Positions 57,901-62,165 of a stretch of DNA of 64,000 nt are shown here, piece by piece. The DNA is taken from assembly GCA_002706765.1 (NCBI GenBank), contig PAJV01000058.1, positions 124,001-188,000 on the forward strand, in the 5' to 3' direction. The position numbers and the translations under genes are program-made. A model generated the notes under the pieces. The model made no database searches. It was not told where the DNA came from and saw nothing but the letters and a program-made list of their open reading frames with translations. The DNA comes from Gimesia sp. (GTDB lineage Bacteria; Planctomycetota; Planctomycetia; Planctomycetales; Planctomycetaceae). Numbering within the stretch: position 1 is the first letter of the stretch; each line of letters opens with the position of its first letter.

Positions 57901-58836
57901 AGTATCTCCACCGTAATGAGCGATGGGGTTGGTGAGTGTTAAGGAGTCAAAAAAGTTGTCATGAGCGGCTACATCGGGTATGCCATTGGAAATGTTATTG
58001 TAGACCCCGATACCTTCCAATGCGTTGCTGAAGGCGTTGCCTTCGATACTGACATCAGTAACGAAGTCGTTGGCGACGCCTGCGACCACGTCATGGATGT
58101 TGTTGCCGAAAATGTCTACATTCGTGTTGCCCTGGTTATGAATACCGGCGGCCCAATAGTAAATTTCGTTGTTCTGGATCGTGATGTTGTCGTTATTTCC
58201 ATTAAATGTGGAGAGCACACCACGACTTTCGACTCCTGTTCCCGGGCCTTCCAGAATATTATTCTCGATCGTATGCCCCGTGGTGCCGGTGGCCATGAAG
58301 ACGGCAGATTTACTGCCAATGCCGGCCGGACCGGCCCCCTCGACGATCTTGAAGCCGTCAATCACGACATCGTTTGCAAAGAGACGAAACCCGCCGGTCA
58401 GTTCACTTTCCAGACCGCGGACACCAGGGTCAACCCCCGCAGCAATCCCGGCATTGGCTCCCTGAATAATCACGGAGGTATTCACGATCACATCTTCGGT
58501 ATAAGTGCCGGCGGCCACGATGATGGTATCGCCTGCGACTGCTGCGGACACCGCTTGCTGGATAGTTGTAAATGCAGTGAAACCAAATTCCGCATTCTGA
58601 TCATCGCCTGCAATGGGATCAGTATCAGTTCCAGAGAAGTCAGACGTTCCGGTAAAATCATCATCCACAAAAAAAGTGGTGAGCAACGTGCGGTCTTCGA
58701 GTGCTTCTGTTGTGGAGATCTGATTTTGAATGATCGACTGCCAGCGTTTGCGGATGTCGCGGCGGTCGCGGGATCGAAAAACACGGCGTTTTGAAATTTT
58801 GGAAGTGAGTGTGTTGAGCCAGTTCGTCAATAGCAT
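42994..58836 (-). CDS. Giant modular surface protein (~5,280 residues) with LExRxLL leader, beta-helices, RTX-like repeats, ASH/golvesin-like repeats and metzincin-like C-terminus
   Basis: The largest gene here. A basic N-terminal stretch leads to LEDRTLLT (about 58,685-58,708), the LExRxLL motif common at the start of very large planctomycete exported proteins. From 58.65 to about 52.2 kb there are several NosD-like beta-helix blocks that recur with GGVGRIQEAID and SGATI(H/N)(I/V)AAGTY. About 51.7-49.9 kb is adhesin-like (repeated phrases such as ITTSGNVSMNATNGSI). About 48.3-47.5 kb has calcium-binding-like GGNGNDTIDYSG repeats. From 47.2 to 43.5 kb five golvesin-like IDNGDxGF units alternate with four ASH-like domains. 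The end carries HEMGHTLGYDD and LMGETLDASERR. Probably cell-surface or secreted adhesion. I chose the ATG at 58836 (AAGGA upstream) over a TTG nine codons earlier. Confidence 0.9.
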   Translation of the reverse strand: MLLTNWLNTLTSKISKRRVFRSRDRRDIRKRWQSIIQNQISTTEALEDRTLLTTFFVDDDFTGTSDFSGTDTDPIAGDDQNAEFGFTAFTTIQQAVSAAVAGDTIIVAAGTYTEDVIVNTSVIIQGANAGIAAGVDPGVRGLESELTGGFRLFANDVVIDGFKIVEGAGPAGIGSKSAVFMATGTTGHTIENNILEGPGTGVESRGVLSTFNGNNDNITIQNNEIYYWAAGIHNQGNTNVDIFGNNIHDVVAGVANDFVTDVSIEGNAFSNALEGIGVYNNISNGIPDVAAHDNFFDSLTLTNPIAHYGGDTVDASGNWWGITDATTIANSMKSDGDDGNASKVDFTSYLNIGTDTEDGTAGFQGDFSTLNVTTLGAQTGGVGRIQEAIDLAASGATIHIAAGTYNENVNVDKSVTLDGAGTADTFVGGTGNLFTVTADDVSFEDMNLQMLNASQGIRVNSAVDNLQVDNVRFSDISTYGIEIHNDAVLTNLSVTNSFFVGTSGTGIRMATTAVAAGIYVDNTDFNGLSSAINEASKSDATGGHLSDLQVTNSQIRNITNVGIYAEELRDSTFSDNTFTDNFRDIVLNNKYNGSGTDFGNIFITDNDFSGADKPTIQLNSSGVPLEQGVTISGNTITSDVGDLTANWGRIDVSLHSGSSHAPVVISDNTIDFIGSTSGGANNVFGIRLMGGSDNITVSRNTLSDSNTAGVQTSALYVDTNNADMGPISATALINVTNNTITGFDAAVSVFDTLNGLPGGLTPGAQLNINNNSVAGNSLGVVSGFGATVNASGNWWGITDETAIAALMTPGVDFSSYLDNSTDTDGGTAGFQGDFSVVNVTALGEQTGPLSRIQEAIVAVTSGGTINIASGTYAGNVDATATGIDKSVKLVPGSGPGQVVIDGDLKLDGNDIVDIEVNGTIAGTQYDQFVVNGDLALGGATLNLIDGHTPGIAESFILIKNDGPNPVTGTFNGYPEGHEFTDFLGVAGLSAFLTYSGGDGNDVAIYTEIPSPVVTIPNDGAADEYTLQIIGSNVVITEVGSGNIISNYHLAALGGALVINGEAGENDTLTIDMTGIDETTDLQIIFNGGAGGHDTLELVGGNLDSMEFLYVDPSTGSIRLNNSGSDFISYTGLEPVTSTVNATNVTLTYTGGAETIEISDLGGGQTRVDSSLGEMTDFINPTGTLTINAGTGADTINIISLAADYSANIIINGDDETDTINVDASVSLAAGKSIQFNAETFDLDNGFSVAADSIVFDGTTVTLDGDLNSASISGNVTTVNIEGSAGGAEIQDAIDLAASGATINVAAGTYSGLISLNKSVDLLGANAGIDPNGMARAAESIIDHNGFYAIQPTANDVTIDGFSFEGNGGRVIDSFASADNLTIANNIFNNTNIPGVQGGIQLQSGSFDDLTVEQNLFQFTGDGNALVVGGGGSFERMHIVGNHFAGTTGGIFQNGGTINDAVVEQNEFTGGVGMNMGAAGNIQIRENTFDGNTFTGFQVGTIGGEIVGNTFQNIEASPGFFGQAFELWGGQYGTTVSENVTIENNVIHYNDVAGAAEPTHGIRLRLPDGGSGIDASTIHINNNTFLDGGVRGDAKAIRHFGDQTTAVDASGNWWGTTSESSIAALMEDADGGTPLMVDFTSFLNDGADTNVGLAGFQGDFSILNVTTLGAQTGGVGRIQEAIDSVDAGGTVNIAAGEYTEAGAAGGNGININKSVTLIGAGADEDPGVGTVYAPVSAGGQASNHVINITATDVTIQNIFVDGFKNLDSNTGQSYSRIFMSTADRTTIEDVVFQNYVTGGIELNGSNDSVIRNVTTFGVDPDGAYTPLDIGFGTSQDGIRIVDAEGVTIEDFSADTVEYGIVAFQGPTSFSVDNVSITNAEVGISALTQSFNFGGGAFVRFGGQQDVTIDGAVNLTNVDIGFQLVDLTNDDSGMTDSVTGLPGGPGNAPDINLILTGNESFSLNNVTIPVQRQGEGSVPNLANFVDEIGLDAVSTDFDTSGLPQGEWYFVDPFDAVAKVAAEAVNPLSAVVQEISSTDYYVGPGMAIQPAIDDAAGGESVRILTGSYAGNVDAGSKAVSLHPGTSPGQVVINGDLILNGDDALDIEINGTTAGSGFDQIVVNGDVTLNGADLNLIDGFNPADGDRFTLIQNNGVNPVSGEFVGYPEGHVFTNFLGSGLNAYLTYLGGDGNDVVIHMVDSTPEITVPNNGAADQYTLEIVGGNFVLSETVSGTIISTFPVAAINGPLVIHGEDGQNDTLTIDLDTIDHTTDIQIEFRGGTGGNDELILERTGAVNSVGHVFTSASDGSIFLDGESQATITYTGLEPIDDQIVATDRTFSFTAAADETITLSNYVTVGETLIDSTLGESVNFVNPTGTVTIYTENALVIPIGDGADTINIEGVDAGFTANLTVIAGTNDTVTFLTNPTNVGTGNLDITAGSIALNAAITTSGNVSMNATNGSISGTSLVTATNADLRATGDVGASGTEVELAVDSLEANVTGSLYVDNTGAINIGFAGGINGVTVGGSSTITSTDTMTVTENITATGGDLLLQNTGGDFVLNALSIISNNSTFAIGIDSAGAVTLTDTSTVTSSGTGLIDIDAANDIELANVNTSGEVQVTTSAGAITDISGSEAALITADTVALRAATGIGATGADDIDLAVGTVSAETAAGDIFIESSTGFTVGTVDTLAGITALDNISLVTGGTLTVDDIIEATGAAATILVDAQGDIDVNSTVETNGGAIDLLAENNLNLNAASVVDTNSAAVVTLTADSDTTGGGAFVQTEGSVVNAQGGALNVTATDNISLADLQSAGGIITIDSSSGSIVDNTVAETALISGGQLSISALDGIGTSTGDEDIETAVGTLAAITTDNDVVISNTGALLISDVAPLSGVTSTNGAVSITTASPLTVDSNVTAAGTVTLTSTDAAGAGDDLTINAGVTVESTTADVVLNSGDDFLLSLTGTVRAATTIEINVDPITDGTGATVDLLGNVDATLTTINGGDDNDTFNILPTQDSPITINGGDPTLPTVPGDVLNLDFSGLVSAPVLTLGVDAGSGAFSFLAPDTELAVNYSSIENVNTSAGSYHLVLDMFQSGFQDGNGNTIDATVDNSGTDLILDINNDNFFTGAQANILSFTVVGSTDDETLNIEENANGDLPFFQVAAPAVTGSAGSHLNASANTYLDATYPPAYTVDDITIHYDGGAGIDSVNVIFATAHDVAYFTDTMDGAGSGNITSSTIGGTDIDLGLSFARLEGVGFSGTAAGELRVDSSSNSLTNQIAINDDGNAGDGISQIVGNMQFTNVLFEGFSDLQVLSGMGADVLDLIGLDSTTTLTDIVLNAGDISGTDNSNDRIRVRSTPAGTVTNVTMLGGLGNDRFQLFDGANTVDNIFAAITVNGQDGSDLLEIVDTGDGSGDTIEVTSTTVDGLSSSAGIDVTFSLIDNLDLMTTAGNDVIDVNLGAQEDLGIVTINGFQGSDDFFLQGDTPVGVDTRLLGHNGNDEFIFVDSYVLRGFINGGNGNDTIDYSGYTPVVNVVLTGLGSSDGFQGREDNGSILGTGPASLGFNNIDNLIGTTGSDTLQGPDLNNYWGITTLDGGMLIADRLPLSSGRPTTGADTTASGAEERLNFTSFQNLIGGSQDDRFDLSAGDGLSGTLNGGLGNDSLDYRDYVTGVTVNLFAGTATNIGGGLVAGTGGGDDDNSIENVFGGNGDDNITGDNDNNILGDGLGSDILDGGGFDAGGGILEGGSGNGGNDVFLMEPGAGGSADVITDIHGNDTIDFRFASAGITFDVDIINTPQDVFGGNTVELRQIQPEQPDTNPSFMENVVGSQFDDYIYIDPLSQDGNYPIDGPPVLRSADGQGGTDVLDFDAKGQEVIDTGFSLTADGVGTVQYLNFENITPFEDNPAFIVDNGDPGFTITGDWPYNPENLAITNGVGFDDDIHSVSGFNPIGNGPAQAFWEFFGLTPGVYRVSVTWPESSNPFAATDAPFTVYDGARTEIGGTAFDLGTFDVDQQVTPDDYSADGTTWEILGTFSVSSRTLTVMLTNLANGRITADAIRIERVSDGPEIELVDVTDALAPPALIVDGHPDGIQFGPTELLTDVVRTFEITNNGSAVLNISNISLPAGYTTDLTAQAIGIGSTISFTITMGSDSFGDRSGIFSFDTDDVDESTFNILLDGQVSNVVIIDNGDSDFSAPGFVDFSTGVNAGSNGYEGDISAAVPNDPGNTPAPPTETATWTFTGLAEGNYRVSTTWSQLYNRVTDAPYSINGGAIIDVDQSVAPSSFIEDGVAWFDLSSSFTVGVDGELIVTLTNEASNFIRDNYGQSAHGVIADAVRIEYLPEPDLEITVDGGIVVDDDTGIVDFGSTIPGIPVIKQFTITNLSADDVDVTGLIEFPPGFSIDPASPFGTDNVPVTIAGGDSVTFSIQFDGGTNGTTFGQISFTTGDADENPFNFTVRGESGPATVGINDSDFTPTGTWEGYTPSNVGDPLFLTAGEPFQTGSGSNTATWNFVVEPGRYQVVAHWYVNPDVTMNGHGAASNAPYTIIGGALPVTVRVNQRVSSNDFLDDGINWEYIGNPVEITGNSLIVELTDDLANGLIYADEIRIYRVVDPVVDVVVDGDSLADGGTVNFDDTIEGAPVVKTFTVTNYGERNMALGTISIPAGFSIVSPLGSSNLAPGASTTFTLQMNASSAGSFSGVVSFGVDSSDANPFNFTVSGSASDSMIIDNGDIGYSTTGDWVPRYATSVYDYYQNDQDELFGGDQPGSNTASWEFTNLAEGTYRISSHWASHSGLESNAQFVISGIQGGDITVTLDQRFAANDFTDAGVSWETLGTFQVAAGGTFTITLLDDGATSKLAADAMRLDILSIGSIAPEIEVQAGAVNLTSGSSSLDLGTAFYGESLFQTFTITNTGTDTLNLSPVIAPAGFSISVPLGTNTLYAGQSTTFEVEFNNTTAAGLYSGTLTIPNDDADEAPFTIDLSATMNASLIIDDGDAGFSSSGGFYAVNWVTYFEGDTRQLLTGANGTATWDFSSLTAGSYTVYATWAAHGSLATNAEYSINAGGPIVVNQRVAPNDLNSDGANWGILGVVNVLAGGSISVELTDNAANGKIRADAIRIERTGPLMAAAGVSPSNAPAITQSDLDSVRDAALNYWKATGLSETQISLLESVNFVLADLPDAMLGGATTTTILIDINAAGYGWFVDDTPFDSSEFSLDADGDLVAGIGSAAFGQMDLLTVMLHEMGHTLGYDDLDSDDSLMGETLDASERRLPEIDDFFSGVAEGDNPLLD
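53795..53874 (-). repeat. 80-bp coding repeat in the giant gene, copy 2
   Basis: Nearly identical to 57671-57750, with only a few substitutions and no gaps over 80 bp (shared runs include CCTGTTTGTGCACCTAACGT). It encodes GRIQEAID preceded by DFSILNVTTLGAQTGGV. The nucleotide identity exceeds what the protein needs, so duplication or gene conversion was recent. Confidence 0.75.
57671..57750 (-). repeat. 80-bp coding repeat in the giant gene, copy 1
   Basis: The partner of 53795-53874. It encodes the hinge DFSTLNVTTLGAQTGGVGRI before a new beta-helix block. A third, more diverged relative lies near 56,265-56,355 and encodes DFSVVNVTALGEQTGPLSRI. Confidence 0.75.
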
Positions 58837-59371
58837 CCTGTCATTCCTTCGTAAGTGATTCAAAAGTCTCGGGGGATGAGAAATATCGCCTCTGTAACTC
58901 TTATTTTCTAACTGTCTATTTCAACCAGATCTCGATGCGAGAACTGAACATTCTCCTCATTTTCCTGCTAAAACGTGAATAACTCTCGTTCTACGTAATC
59001 AACCTATTTTCATATAAGATAATAGGATTAACCAAACTGTGGAAGAATTTCCACTATAAAATGGGACTTCTATTACAATTTTAACAAATTGGGCGCTTTT
59101 TCTGATTAATCTACAATGTAGGCATTTTGCAACAAAATACCTATACAGAATCAGGGACTCAAAGAAGATCGTTCAGATCTGAACGGTTATTTCTGCACAG
59201 CTATGAGAGAAAAACGCTTTTGCTGTCTGCTGCCCTGCCGACAATCTGTCGCCTGTTCCTGTCTGTATTTAAGAGTCTGGTACGAATTCCGAATTACAAA
59301 ATAAATGTCTGATCAACAATGAACTTCCTCCGATTACCGGCCCGTGAGACGATTTCCTCAGCCATTGATCC
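58837..59371. other. AT-rich upstream region of the giant surface-protein gene
   Basis: Markedly AT-rich compared with the rest of the window and without a convincing gene. It holds an 18-bp motif shared with the sialidase upstream region and, partly overlapping it, an inverted repeat GTGGAA-N4-TTCCAC at 59039-59054. It probably contains the promoter of the giant gene. Confidence 0.5.
59047..59064 (-). promoter_or_regulatory. 18-bp motif upstream of the giant gene, shared with the sialidase gene
   Basis: The plus strand reads ATTTCCACTATAAAATGG, identical to 60529-60546. It lies about 210 bp upstream of the giant gene's ATG. Both copies have the same orientation relative to a downstream minus-strand gene. 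Regulatory function is inferred from this shared placement. Confidence 0.4.
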
Positions 59372-60409
59372 TCAGCGATAGAACTGACTGATCTGATAAA
59401 TCCGCAGAGTGATTTCTGAATCACGTTTCCAGCGGGTGGATCGCGAATAATACGCAATGAGTGCCTCATCACCGATAAATGTCACAGATGGATATGCTGC
59501 ATCAAATGTCTCGCGCGCATCAATGTCCTGAAAATGTCCCCAGGTTTTCCCCTCATTTTTTGAAATCGCAGCAGTCAGCGGAGTACGCGGCCAGTTCGAG
59601 GGAGAAGCGACATTATTCCACAACAACAGCAGATCTCCTGTTGACGGTATGCGTTTTACAATCGCTGGTTCGTGACAACCACGGCCCGGAGCGGTCATGC
59701 TGTCAGCACTCCGTTTCCACGTGCGAAAACCATCATCCGAGTAAAACACAAACGAATGCAGGTTGCCTCCCTTATAGGAAGTTCCGCCCACGTACTTTTT
59801 CGCATAAGGACCATGTGCGGGGATCAGCACGCGCCCTGATCTGAGCCGCAGCGCATGGTCGGCGTTGCAGCAGTACCAGCCCGGCTCTGATATCTGTCGC
59901 TGCTCACCCCAAGTCTTTCCGTTATCGGTTGACCGTCGCAGATAGATATTTCGTTGACTCGCATCATCCCAGCCCACATAAGAGAACAGAATTTCCTGTT
60001 CGGACAGACGAATCAGATTCGGATGTTTGACGTTCTGCTTCCAGCGATTAGGCTGCAGCACCTGCCGTGCTCCCCAGCTGCGCCCCTGATCAGTCGAAAT
60101 CAGGGAAGAAATCTGGCAGGCCACATGGTCACCAGCTCCCGAAAAGCCTTTCTTTGTCGCAGGCGCTTTCGACTGACTGTAATACTCTGACCAGACAAGC
60201 AGTAATCGCCGCTGATCCAGGGGAAAAATTAATTGGTGATCGTGACGGGGATGCCCGGGTTGCCAGGGACAGACGATCTGATCATGCACGGGTTTCAGCA
60301 GACGTCGATTCCCACCGGTTGACTCCCCCTTCGCTGGTAATCGCAGGGGAGACAACAGACATGCCAGAGCCGTTGACAGTGATGATCTTGCAAAATCGCG
60401 TCGTCGCAT
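59372..60409 (-). CDS. Exported sialidase-like (BNR-repeat) protein
   Basis: A 345-residue protein with a Tat-like leader (MRRRDFARSSLSTALACLLS). The body is a six-bladed sialidase-type propeller. Asp-box-like motifs are SSLISTDQGRSWGARQV, LRRSTDNGKTWGEQRQI, FVFYSDDGFRTWKRS and AAISKNEGKTWGHFQD, about 50-60 residues apart. An active-site-like HDHQLIFPLDQRRLLLVW stretch is near the start. Planctomycete members of this group usually act on unknown glycans and are not proven neuraminidases. It precedes the giant surface gene by about 530 bp in the same direction, and the two share an upstream 18-bp motif. Confidence 0.85.
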   Translation of the reverse strand: MRRRDFARSSLSTALACLLSPLRLPAKGESTGGNRRLLKPVHDQIVCPWQPGHPRHDHQLIFPLDQRRLLLVWSEYYSQSKAPATKKGFSGAGDHVACQISSLISTDQGRSWGARQVLQPNRWKQNVKHPNLIRLSEQEILFSYVGWDDASQRNIYLRRSTDNGKTWGEQRQISEPGWYCCNADHALRLRSGRVLIPAHGPYAKKYVGGTSYKGGNLHSFVFYSDDGFRTWKRSADSMTAPGRGCHEPAIVKRIPSTGDLLLLWNNVASPSNWPRTPLTAAISKNEGKTWGHFQDIDARETFDAAYPSVTFIGDEALIAYYSRSTRWKRDSEITLRIYQISQFYR

Positions 60410-60878
60410 CGTTTTGATTACCGGTTTCTCTCACAGGGGATGTAACAGAAAGAGGCTCGATTGTAACAGCGAATTTTTCAGACTGCGAGCAGGTTTTCTT
60501 AATAGAAAGATCAGGAAACCGTGATTTTATTTCCACTATAAAATGGCAAGGCTGGGGGATACCTCGGATCTATTCAGGACCCAGCGTTTAACCGTTCATT
60601 CCGATCTAATTGTCTTAATAAATCCGCAGTCGAAAAAACTCCGAACGCAGGTGTAGATTAATCTCAAACAGATCTGATCTGTATACTGTTTTCAACTGTT
60701 TTTCACCAAACCTGTCAACATCCGCGCAGCCCCCGACCTGATAGATTCTGAATCCGGAAAGAGTCTGTTGTGAATTGGTGAAACATTGCAAAAAACCCTT
60801 CGCAGCAGGAATACTGATGTCGATAACAGTGAGAGGCGCTGGTCAATCGAACCGATTTCATGTCTGGATGAATTAATC
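60410..60878. other. Divergent intergenic region
   Basis: Between the minus-strand sialidase gene and the plus-strand outer-membrane protein gene. It holds the second copy of the 18-bp motif. No RNA gene is apparent; a longer in-frame start at 60786 exists for the downstream gene but seems unlikely. Confidence 0.4.
60529..60546 (-). promoter_or_regulatory. 18-bp motif upstream of the sialidase gene
   Basis: ATTTCCACTATAAAATGG on the plus strand, identical to 59047-59064, placed 120 bp upstream of the sialidase ATG. On the minus strand it contains CATTTTATAGTGGAAAT. It might be a shared operator or promoter. Confidence 0.4.
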
Positions 60879-62000
60879 ATGTCTTTGAGTCCATGTAAAA
60901 GTTGCTGCATTTTTTTTCTTGTCATGCTTATTCTCTGCATCATTGAAAAGAACAGTGCAGTATCAGCAGAACAATTCACCAGCGACACCGATCTGGTGGA
61001 ACATTACCAGTTCACAGATCAGGGGCTGGAATTGGATTCAGACTCACTAGACCGGTTGAGGTTTGACTCCCAGACTCAGTACCGCAATCATCCACAACTG
61101 GCGGAAGTGGAAAGTCTGCTCTCCCCCGCGGAACTTGAGAATATCGACCTCGATCCGGTCTCGTACAGTGACGAAGAACCCGCGTGTGTGATCTCTCTGG
61201 AACCAGAGCAAACAAAGCAGCTGGAATTATTCCTGGGTCTGGAAGGTTCCAAGCAGCCACAGGATTTTGGAGTCAACGCCCATTTCGGTTCCCGACTGCA
61301 TGCCAATTATGGATATCAGTTATTCGAAGATTCGTCTCTTGGATTTCAGATCGGTACGGCAGTCAATCTGACAGATCACGCCGTGCGTGTGACATCGCAA
61401 GTTGATGGTGCCAGTTCACGCACGCAAAGTTTTACCACACTGGGTTTTTTCCAGAGACACGATCGCATCAGCTGGGCCGTCGTCTTTGACTATCTCTATC
61501 AGCAGGATTACTCAAGCGTCTCTTTAAGCCAGCTGCGCATGCAGGGCGGATACACGCTGAATGAGTGTCAGGAAGTGGGTGCATTTTTCATGTTCCCCAC
61601 ATCTGACGCCAAAGCAGAATGGGCGGGCATTCCCGTTGCCCTTGATCCCCTGGCACAGGGTGCTTTCTATTTCAGACAGACCTGGGATCACGGAGCCGAG
61701 ACGACATTCTGGCTTGGAGCTGCCGAAGGTCACGGCCAGGTGAATGCGGCACTGGGAGATACTTCTGACACGAACGTCCAGATCGCCTTCGGCTCTGACT
61801 TTCATGTCCCCCTGAATAATCACGTCGCTCTGTTCGGGCAGGCGAATTTCATCATGCCTTCGGATACAGGAACGGTCGACGCTTATCTGGGTTTTGCCTT
61901 TTATCCGGGTGGCAATGCCTATGGCTGGCGCAAACAACAGTATGCTCCTGTACTTCCGGTCGCCAGCAACACCTCATTTGCCGTGGACCTGGATCGATAA
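60879..62000 (+). CDS. Probable outer-membrane beta-barrel protein
   Basis: A 373-residue protein. The leader CCIFFLVMLILCIIEKNSAVSAEQ predicts export. After an acidic region (about 30-115, with SLEPEQTKQLELFLGLEGSK) the rest is built of alternating strands with aromatic belts: HFGSRLHANYGYQLFEDSSLGFQIGTA is the start of a barrel, then TTLGFFQRHDRISWAVVFDYLYQQ, QMYFRQ-like turns, and HVALFGQANFIMPSDTGTVD, ending YLGFAFYPGGNAYGWRKQ. It looks like a planctomycete-specific barrel and I know no function. The ATG at 60879 was chosen because the signal peptide begins there. Confidence 0.7.
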   Translation: MSLSPCKSCCIFFLVMLILCIIEKNSAVSAEQFTSDTDLVEHYQFTDQGLELDSDSLDRLRFDSQTQYRNHPQLAEVESLLSPAELENIDLDPVSYSDEEPACVISLEPEQTKQLELFLGLEGSKQPQDFGVNAHFGSRLHANYGYQLFEDSSLGFQIGTAVNLTDHAVRVTSQVDGASSRTQSFTTLGFFQRHDRISWAVVFDYLYQQDYSSVSLSQLRMQGGYTLNECQEVGAFFMFPTSDAKAEWAGIPVALDPLAQGAFYFRQTWDHGAETTFWLGAAEGHGQVNAALGDTSDTNVQIAFGSDFHVPLNNHVALFGQANFIMPSDTGTVDAYLGFAFYPGGNAYGWRKQQYAPVLPVASNTSFAVDLDR

Positions 62001-62165
62001 TAACAATTATCCCGCTTTACTCTGCCAGCGACACACGTTAGATACCTGCACAAATACTTGCGTGATATTCCTCACATCAGCTCAGAACCTGCTTGCTCCT
62101 GCCATTCCCCGACCTAAGTTTTATTTACGTAAACTCAATGTAGATCGCTTTGTGGAATCAATGCA

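Noticed and set aside
57961-58794. A 277-codon plus-strand frame opposite the start of the giant gene
   Set aside because: It mirrors the beta-helix coding region and shows no homology or ribosome-binding site.
42994-58836. CRISPR-like interpretation of the repeats in the giant gene
   Set aside because: Repeats are coding, unequal in spacing and hundreds to thousands of bases apart, with no regular spacer.
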